Source: Streptococcus sp. zg-86 (lineage in GTDB: Bacteria; Bacillota; Bacilli; Lactobacillales; Streptococcaceae). Taken from it: 64,000 nt of DNA. A program made the translations under genes and the position numbers. Where the stretch lies: positions 372,001 through 436,000 of the forward strand of contig NZ_CP072115.1 in NCBI RefSeq assembly GCF_017639855.1, given 5' to 3'. The notes below the pieces were generated by a model, which was given only the letters and a program-made list of their open reading frames with translations, had not been told where the DNA came from and ran no database searches. This document shows, one piece after another, positions 59,497-64,000 of this stretch (the first letter of the stretch is position 1; every line of letters starts with the position of its first letter).

Positions 59497-59727
59497 ATGG
59501 AATCACATTTAGTGCGAATTATTAATCGTTTAGAATCAATGGCAACAGACGGTGGAACCTTAAAACGAAATTTTGAACGTGACGGAGTTGTCGTTGCGGA
59601 AGTTGCTTACAGTTTCGATGAAGAAAATGGTTCAGTCTTTACTCTTCGTGATGTAAAAGCGCGTGAAACCTATACGTTTGACAGCATTGACTTGATTGCA
59701 ATGGAAATTTATGAATTACTATACTAA
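59497..59727 (+). CDS. DUF1797 (YkuJ-like) family protein
   Basis: A 76-residue protein (MESHLVRIINRLESMATDGG, then TYTFDSIDLIAMEIYELLY) of the DUF1797/YkuJ family, conserved in Firmicutes. Function unknown. An extended -10 TGGTAGAAT at 59449-59457 and ribosome site TAGGAGAAG precede it. It is divergent from clpE and has its own terminator. Confidence 0.88.
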   Translation: MESHLVRIINRLESMATDGGTLKRNFERDGVVVAEVAYSFDEENGSVFTLRDVKARETYTFDSIDLIAMEIYELLY

Positions 59728-59744
59728 TTTCTGATGAAGAATGA

Positions 59745-59767
59745 AAAGCACTGCGGTGCTTTTTTTG
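59745..59767 (+). terminator. Terminator of the DUF1797 gene
   Basis: AAAGCAC (or AAAAGCAC) pairs with GTGCTTT across a TGCG loop, followed by a run of T. Confidence 0.85.
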
Positions 59768-59792
59768 TGAATTGAATATTTAAACAAAACTA

Positions 59793-59820
59793 TTGTATTT
59801 TTATTCAAAAATGGTATAAT
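59793..59820 (+). promoter_or_regulatory. Promoter of the amino acid ABC operon
   Basis: TTGTAT (59793-59798) and TATAAT (59815-59820), spacer 16, extended TGG. Confidence 0.75.
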
Positions 59821-59852
59821 AAGAAGCATCCAGTTTGAAAAGGAGTTCGTAA

Positions 59853-60542
59853 ATGGATTTTTCATTTCTTCCCAAGTATTGGGATTATTTTAACTATGGA
59901 GCGATTGTTACGCTCTTAATAGCAGCTTTGGTTGTATTTTTTGGGAGTATCCTAGGAATTTTGCTGGCCTTTGCTCAGCGTAGCAAATTCCGCCCCTTAG
60001 CCTGGTTGGCCAATATCTATGTCTGGATTTTTCGAGGTACCCCTATGGTAGTACAAATCATGATTTCCTTTGCCGTGATGAATATAACGGCACCGACTTT
60101 TGAATTGGGAATTTTATCTGTTGATTTGTCACGCTTGTTGCCAGGGATTATTGTTATTTCTATGAATAGTGGTGCCTATGTGTCGGAAACGGTACGGGCT
60201 GGTATCAATGCCGTTCCAAAGGGACAGTTAGAAGCAGCTTATTCATTAGGAATTCGTCCTTTTGAAGCTATGAAATCAGTCATTATGCCACAGGCTATTA
60301 AGAATATTTTACCAGCTTTGGGGAATGAATTTGTGACCATTTTAAAAGATAGCTCCCTCTTGTCAACAATCGGTGTAATGGAATTGTGGAATGGTGCGAC
60401 AACTGTTGCGGCAACGACCTATTTGACCCTGACACCTCTCTTGTTTGCGGCAGCTTATTATCTTGTCATGACCAGCGTGCTGACCTTAGCCATTCAAGCA
60501 TTTGAGAGACAGTTAAACAAAGGAGGGCAAACTCATGCGTGA
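59853..60542 (+). CDS. Polar amino acid ABC transporter permease
   Basis: A 229-residue HisM/GlnP-type permease with about five membrane segments. It has FRGTPMVVQIMISFAVMN near residue 58 and the EAA loop AVPKGQLEAAYSLGIRPFEA near residue 125, which contacts the ATPase. It overlaps the ATPase gene by eight bases. No substrate-binding protein gene is present in this operon, so one must be encoded elsewhere. Substrate probably glutamine, glutamate or cystine-like; not certain. Confidence 0.92.
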   Translation: MDFSFLPKYWDYFNYGAIVTLLIAALVVFFGSILGILLAFAQRSKFRPLAWLANIYVWIFRGTPMVVQIMISFAVMNITAPTFELGILSVDLSRLLPGIIVISMNSGAYVSETVRAGINAVPKGQLEAAYSLGIRPFEAMKSVIMPQAIKNILPALGNEFVTILKDSSLLSTIGVMELWNGATTVAATTYLTLTPLLFAAAYYLVMTSVLTLAIQAFERQLNKGGQTHA

Positions 60543-61269
60543 GACAATTATTTCCATCAAAAATCTGCATAAATCATTTGGGAAGAATGAAGTGCTAAAA
60601 GGGATTGATTTGGATATTGAGAAGGGTCAGGTTGTTGTGATCATTGGACCGTCCGGTAGTGGAAAATCAACCTTCTTGCGAACAATGAATTTGCTTGAGG
60701 TACCGACCAAGGGAACGGTGACCTTTGAAGGCGTTGACATTACGGATAAGTCAAATGATATTTTTAAGATGCGAGAAAAAATGGGCATGGTCTTTCAACA
60801 ATTCAATCTTTTTCCTAATATGTCGGTGTTAGACAATATTACCCTGTCACCGATGAAGACCAAGGGATTAGCAAAGAGTGAAGCTGAAAAAATTGCCTAT
60901 GATTTGCTAGAAAAAGTTGGCTTGCCGGATAAGGCTCATGCCTACCCTCAGAGTTTATCAGGCGGTCAGCAGCAGCGGATTGCGATTGCACGTGGGCTAG
61001 CTATGGATCCAGATGTCCTATTATTTGATGAACCGACTTCAGCCCTTGATCCCGAAATGGTTGGAGAGGTTTTAAGCGTTATGCAAGATTTGGCAAAATC
61101 TGGTATGACCATGGTGATTGTCACCCATGAAATGGGCTTTGCCAGAGAAGTGGCTGACCGTGTTATCTTTATGGATGGTGGCGTTGTCGTAGAAGATGGG
61201 ACTCCGAAGCAAATCTTCGAAGAAACCAAGGAAGAACGAACGAAGAATTTCTTATCAAAAGTATTATAA
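60535..61269 (+). CDS. Polar amino acid ABC transporter ATPase
   Basis: A 244-residue GlnQ/HisP-type ATPase that powers the adjacent permease. It has Walker A GPSGSGKSTFLRTMN, signature LSGGQQQRIAIARGLA and Walker B VLLFDEPTSALDPEMVG. Length is full. A stem-loop (CCGCTG/CAGCGG, 61276-61297) follows the stop codon. Confidence 0.95.
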   Translation: MRETIISIKNLHKSFGKNEVLKGIDLDIEKGQVVVIIGPSGSGKSTFLRTMNLLEVPTKGTVTFEGVDITDKSNDIFKMREKMGMVFQQFNLFPNMSVLDNITLSPMKTKGLAKSEAEKIAYDLLEKVGLPDKAHAYPQSLSGGQQQRIAIARGLAMDPDVLLFDEPTSALDPEMVGEVLSVMQDLAKSGMTMVIVTHEMGFAREVADRVIFMDGGVVVEDGTPKQIFEETKEERTKNFLSKVL

Positions 61270-61275
61270 AGACAG

Positions 61276-61303
61276 CCGCTGGACTGGTGTTCAGCGGTGT
61301 TTA
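61276..61303 (+). terminator. Terminator after the ABC operon
   Basis: CCGCTG (61276-61281) pairs with CAGCGG (61292-61297), then a short T-rich stretch. Moderate strength. Confidence 0.5.
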
Positions 61304-61364
61304 CTTATAGCTAAAGGCTATGACAATTACTAGCAAAAAAGTGCTAGAGTTGGACGCACATTTT

Positions 61365-61373
61365 TGATATAAT
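61365..61373 (+). promoter_or_regulatory. Extended -10 promoter of folD
   Basis: TGATATAAT, 26 bases before the chosen folD start. A TTGGAC lies too close to act as a regular -35. Confidence 0.5.
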
Positions 61374-61399
61374 GAAAAACATATGAAAAGGAGATGAAT

Positions 61400-62254
61400 A
61401 TGACAAGAATGGACGGGAAAGCCTTGGCGGCTAAATTACAGGAACAATTGGCAGAGAAAACAGTAGCATTAAAAGAGCAAGTAGGCATAGAGCCAGGCTT
61501 GGTCGTTATTTTGGTAGGTGATGATCCAGCCAGTCAGGTTTATGTCCGTAATAAAGAGCGTTCAGCACTAGCAGCTGGTTTCCGCAGTGAAGTCGTGCGT
61601 TTGAAAGCATCAACGACACAAGAGGAGCTGTTGGCAGTCATTGCTCACTATAATCAGGCCGCAGAGTGGCACGGGATTTTGGTTCAGTTGCCTTTACCTG
61701 CTCATATGGATGAAGAAGCTGTCTTACTGGCTATTGATCCAAGTAAGGATGTGGATGGTTTCCATCCAATGAATATGGGGAAATTTTGGAGCGGACACCC
61801 TGTTATGATTCCCTCAACTCCTGCAGGAATTATGGAGTTGTTGCGTGAATATGGAATCGATCCAGCAGGTAAAAAGGCGGTTATGATTGGTCGGAGTAAC
61901 ATCGTTGGAAAACCCATGGCCCAACTTCTCTTAGATGCGAATGCGACCGTAACTATTGCCCATTCACGAACGGAAAATCTTGAGCAAGTAGCACGTGAAG
62001 CAGACATCTTGGTCGTAGCCATTGGCAGTGGCCATTTTGTGACCAAGGACTTTGTTAAGCAAGGAGCTGTCGTTATTGATGTCGGTATGAACCGTGATGA
62101 GAATGGTAAGTTGATTGGTGATGTAGCCTACGATGAAGTTAAGGAGCTAGCAAGCTATATTACTCCTGTACCTGGTGGAGTAGGTCCTATGACCATTACC
62201 ATGCTCCTAGAGCAAACCTATCAAGCTTGCAAAAGATTTCTTGACCTTGGTTAA
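61400..62254 (+). CDS. folD: Bifunctional methylene-THF dehydrogenase/cyclohydrolase
   Basis: A 284-residue cytoplasmic enzyme that interconverts 5,10-methylene- and 10-formyl-tetrahydrofolate. LVVILVGDDPASQVYVRNKE (with the catalytic Lys), ILVQLPLPAHMDEEAVL, VMIGRSNIVGKPMAQLLL and YITPVPGGVGPMTITMLLEQ are the family signatures. ATG 61400 is preferred to 61394, as AAAGGAG is then at the normal distance. Transcribed alone, with a strong terminator. Confidence 0.97.
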   Translation: MTRMDGKALAAKLQEQLAEKTVALKEQVGIEPGLVVILVGDDPASQVYVRNKERSALAAGFRSEVVRLKASTTQEELLAVIAHYNQAAEWHGILVQLPLPAHMDEEAVLLAIDPSKDVDGFHPMNMGKFWSGHPVMIPSTPAGIMELLREYGIDPAGKKAVMIGRSNIVGKPMAQLLLDANATVTIAHSRTENLEQVAREADILVVAIGSGHFVTKDFVKQGAVVIDVGMNRDENGKLIGDVAYDEVKELASYITPVPGGVGPMTITMLLEQTYQACKRFLDLG

Positions 62255-62351
62255 TTAGAAATCGGTAAATCAGCCCTAAGACCGATGTCCGAAAAATCAG
62301 TCTAGGGTATACTGATATCAATCCTAAATATTTTTCATAATCTCCGAAAAA

Positions 62352-62381
62352 CAACCAGTCAAGACGGCTGGTTGTTTTTTT
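62352..62381 (+). terminator. Terminator after folD
   Basis: CAACCAG (62352-62358) pairs with CTGGTTG (62368-62374), followed by seven T. The 62255-62351 stretch shows no gene. Confidence 0.75.
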
Positions 62382-62464
62382 GTATGGGTATTCCATTAGT
62401 ATTGTAATTTGTTTTATATAAAGCTATCATAATTTTTTTAGATATAGTATAATGAAAGCGGAAA

Positions 62465-62557
62465 CAAAAAAAGCACCGAATCGGTGCGACCCCTCTCGAG
62501 GTTGAATACGGACTAAGCCTTATTTTAACACGCTGTGCTGTCTCAGCTAATTCCAAT
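62465..62557 (-). ncRNA. tracrRNA (type II-A, S. pyogenes-like)
   Basis: On the minus strand the anti-repeat (ACAGCACAGCGTGTTAAAAT) is followed by the nexus AAGGCTTAGTCCGT and a 3' terminator hairpin GCACCGAATCGGTGC (62487-62473) with seven T. This is the known S. pyogenes-type tracrRNA layout. Promoter: TTGCAA (62592-62587) and TATACT (62569-62564), spacer 17. The RNA pairs with CRISPR repeats for RNase III processing and Cas9 loading. No CRISPR array is in the window; it should follow cas9, cas1, cas2 and csn2 downstream. Confidence 0.93.
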
Positions 62558-62656
62558 GACTATAGTATACAGCATTTTTTCAACTTTTGCAAGTGTTTTA
62601 TCAGCCGTTTTAGAATCAGTTGAAACAGCACAGCTCTAAAACTATAACATAGCTTT
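62465..62656 (-). ncRNA. Long-form tracrRNA, candidate natural single guide
   Basis: Upstream of the short tracrRNA promoter, the minus strand carries a 36-nt CRISPR-repeat-like element (62642-62607, beginning GTTTTAGAGCTGTGCTG and ending AAAAC). It can pair nearly fully with the tracrRNA anti-repeat. Directly 5' lies AAAGCTATGTTATA (62656-62643). An extended -10 TGATAAAAT (62671-62663) would start transcription close to 62656. This is the architecture of the S. pyogenes long tracrRNA that guides Cas9 to its own promoter. Confidence 0.75.
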
Positions 62657-62708
62657 TCTGATATTTTATCAAATTATAACTATTTTTTCATTATTTATGT
62701 GTATTTTG

Positions 62709-62743
62709 TGTTATAATCACTTATATAAGGCTATGTTATAAGG
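62709..62743 (+). promoter_or_regulatory. cas9 promoter with self-target site
   Basis: TGTTATAAT (62709-62717) is an extended -10. Just after the expected start lies AAGGCTATGTTATA (62727-62740), which matches the long-tracrRNA guide at 13 of 14 positions (11 contiguous at the PAM side), followed by AGG (62741-62743), an NGG PAM. Confidence 0.75.
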
Positions 62744-62893
62744 CTTTAAAAATATAAATTTAAAAGGTTGATTGGTTGGAGTTTGGAGAGTTATTAAAGT
62801 GTCTCAAGGGGTTTATAAAGCTACTAAGGAGATTGTTAACCTAATAATGGTTGTCATTGTTTAATCTATTCTCATATATAAAGGAGGGAAAGT

Positions 62894-64000
62894 ATGAGTA
62901 AGAAAAACTATTCAATTGGCCTTGATATTGGCACTAATAGTGTCGGATGGGCAGTGATTACAGATGATTATAAAGTCCCTGTTCGAAAGGTTAGAGTGCA
63001 GGGAAATACAGACAAGCAGTCTGTGACAAAGAATATGCTGGGCGTCTTACTGTTTGATAATGGTGAAACGGCTGAAGCTACACGTCTAAAACGAACTGCG
63101 AGACGCCGTTATACACGTCGGAAAAATCGTCTTCGTTACCTGCAGGAGATTTTCTTTGAAGAAATGAATCAAGTAGATGGGGCTTTTTTCCATCGTCTGG
63201 AAGAGTCTTTCTTGGATGCTGATGATAAAAAAGAAGAGTGTCACCCTATTTTTGGTAATATAAGAGATGAGGTAGAGTATCACAAAAATTTTCCAACGAT
63301 TTATCATTTGAGAAAGCATTTGGCGGATTCAACAGAGAAAGCTGATTTACGCCTGATTTATCTTGCTTTGGCGCATATGATGAAGTTTCGTGGCCATTTC
63401 TTGATTGAGGGTGAGCTAGGAGTTGAAAATGTCGATATTCAACGTTTATTCAATACGTTTATAGAAGAGTATGACAGACTAGTTGAGGAGAGTCATCTAG
63501 GAGAGATAAAAGTTGATGTACAGGAGATTTTTACTGAAAAAGTAAGCAAATCACGCCGATTGGAAAATTTAATCAAACAGTATCCAATGGAGAAGAAAAA
63601 TACTCTTTTTGGAAATCTGGTGGCACTAGCTCTCGGATTACAGCCTAACTTTAAATCGAATTTTCAACTAGCTGAAGATGCCAAGTTGCAATTTTCAAAA
63701 GATACGTACGAAGAGGACTTAGAGAAGCTGTTAGGGAACATCGGGGATGAGTATGCTGATCTGTTTACTAGCGTCAAGAAACTCTACGATGCTATCTTAT
63801 TATCAGGAATTTTGACGGTAAATGATACTTCCACTAAAGCTCCTCTATCTGCTTCTATGGTTAATCGCTATGAGGAACACCAGAAAGATTTAGCTCAGTT
63901 GAAGGCATTTATCAAGAATAATGCACCAGATAGGTATTCAGATATTTTTAAAAACCGTAGTCAAAATGGTTACGCTGGCTACATTAACAAAGGGGTCAGA
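62894..64000 (+). CDS. cas9: Cas9 endonuclease, N-terminal 369 codons (runs off the window)
   Basis: The start ATG has a strong AAGGAGGG site. The protein begins MSKKNYSIGLDIGTNSVGWA, where Asp11 corresponds to the RuvC-I catalytic Asp (D10 of S. pyogenes Cas9). The Arg-rich bridge helix (LKRTARRRYTRRKNRLRYL, about residues 65-83) follows, then the REC lobe (HLRKHLADSTEKADLRLIYL). The reading frame is open to the last base of the window, so the HNH and PAM-interacting parts are outside. The close likeness to S. pyogenes Cas9, the tracrRNA type and the NGG-like self-target agree. A 5' UTR of about 170 bases precedes the start. Confidence 0.97.
   Translation, partial: MSKKNYSIGLDIGTNSVGWAVITDDYKVPVRKVRVQGNTDKQSVTKNMLGVLLFDNGETAEATRLKRTARRRYTRRKNRLRYLQEIFFEEMNQVDGAFFHRLEESFLDADDKKEECHPIFGNIRDEVEYHKNFPTIYHLRKHLADSTEKADLRLIYLALAHMMKFRGHFLIEGELGVENVDIQRLFNTFIEEYDRLVEESHLGEIKVDVQEIFTEKVSKSRRLENLIKQYPMEKKNTLFGNLVALALGLQPNFKSNFQLAEDAKLQFSKDTYEEDLEKLLGNIGDEYADLFTSVKKLYDAILLSGILTVNDTSTKAPLSASMVNRYEEHQKDLAQLKAFIKNNAPDRYSDIFKNRSQNGYAGYINKGVR

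Noticed and set aside
62359..62556. A minus-strand open frame across the tracrRNA.
   Set aside because: The region is explained by the tracrRNA and its terminator.
62607..62642. Reading the lone 36-base repeat-like element as the start or remnant of a CRISPR array.
   Set aside because: There is only one copy and no spacer unit. Its orientation, pairing with tracrRNA and adjacent guide fit a long tracrRNA much better.

Overview
The window is low-GC Firmicute DNA. Gene content and order point to Streptococcus, most likely S. suis or a close relative. The signs are SHP/Rgg and ComR-type pheromone regulators, mannose-family PTS genes, a SirTM lipoylation operon, efeOBU-tatCA, an S. pyogenes-type Cas9 with tracrRNA, and short intergenic repeats with terminal inverted repeats. 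No rRNA, tRNA or complete insertion sequence was seen. The assignment is by eye, without a database search.

Layout. 1-3764: a mannose-family PTS (IIB partial, IIC, IID, IIA) and aldose 1-epimerase. 3929-8093: an amino acid permease, then a DUF1858/DUF438/DUF1912 operon, an HhH protein and a small membrane protein. 8562-12899: an AT-rich quorum-sensing peptide cluster, with an ABC exporter, a 29-residue candidate precursor, a radical SAM/SPASM enzyme and an Rgg regulator on the minus strand, and a divergent SHP pheromone gene. The last two genes are too small for ordinary gene calling and were read directly. 13383-19436: a LipL-like/OYE/LLM/GcvH-L/macrodomain/SirTM/LplA operon. 19448-23894: a T-box controlled operon ending in valS. 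23978-34146: an accessory, defence-like island with a nuclease/ATPase pair, a Fic protein, a PLD-helicase-DUF3427 protein with a Nudix partner, a spr1630/spr1629-type toxin-antitoxin pair, and a J-domain/HIRAN pair.

34583-45656: a D-2-hydroxyacid dehydrogenase, two heterodimeric ABC exporters (the second behind a MarR regulator), and between them two ComR-like regulators flanking an 18-residue ComS/XIP-like peptide gene ending in GLKWWTAC. 46021-48091: a CoA-binding protein, a small kinase and an HhH/TPR-like protein. 48300-52958: efeO-efeB-efeU-tatC-tatA, where the twin-arginine EfeB travels with its own translocase. 53644-62254: an MmcQ/YjbR-EVE-like protein, asnA, DUF1827, Nudix, clpE behind a CtsR site, DUF1797, a polar amino acid ABC transporter and folD. 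62465-64000: tracrRNA (minus strand) and the first 369 codons of cas9.

Most notable systems: (1) the Rgg/SHP-controlled radical SAM peptide cluster, in which the same 16-bp operator precedes both the pheromone gene and the biosynthetic operon; (2) the ComRS-like circuit next to drug exporters; (3) a natural single-guide form of tracrRNA whose 14-nt guide matches the cas9 promoter at 13 positions next to an AGG PAM; (4) a compact two-gene PD-(D/E)xK-like nuclease/ABC-ATPase module after valS.
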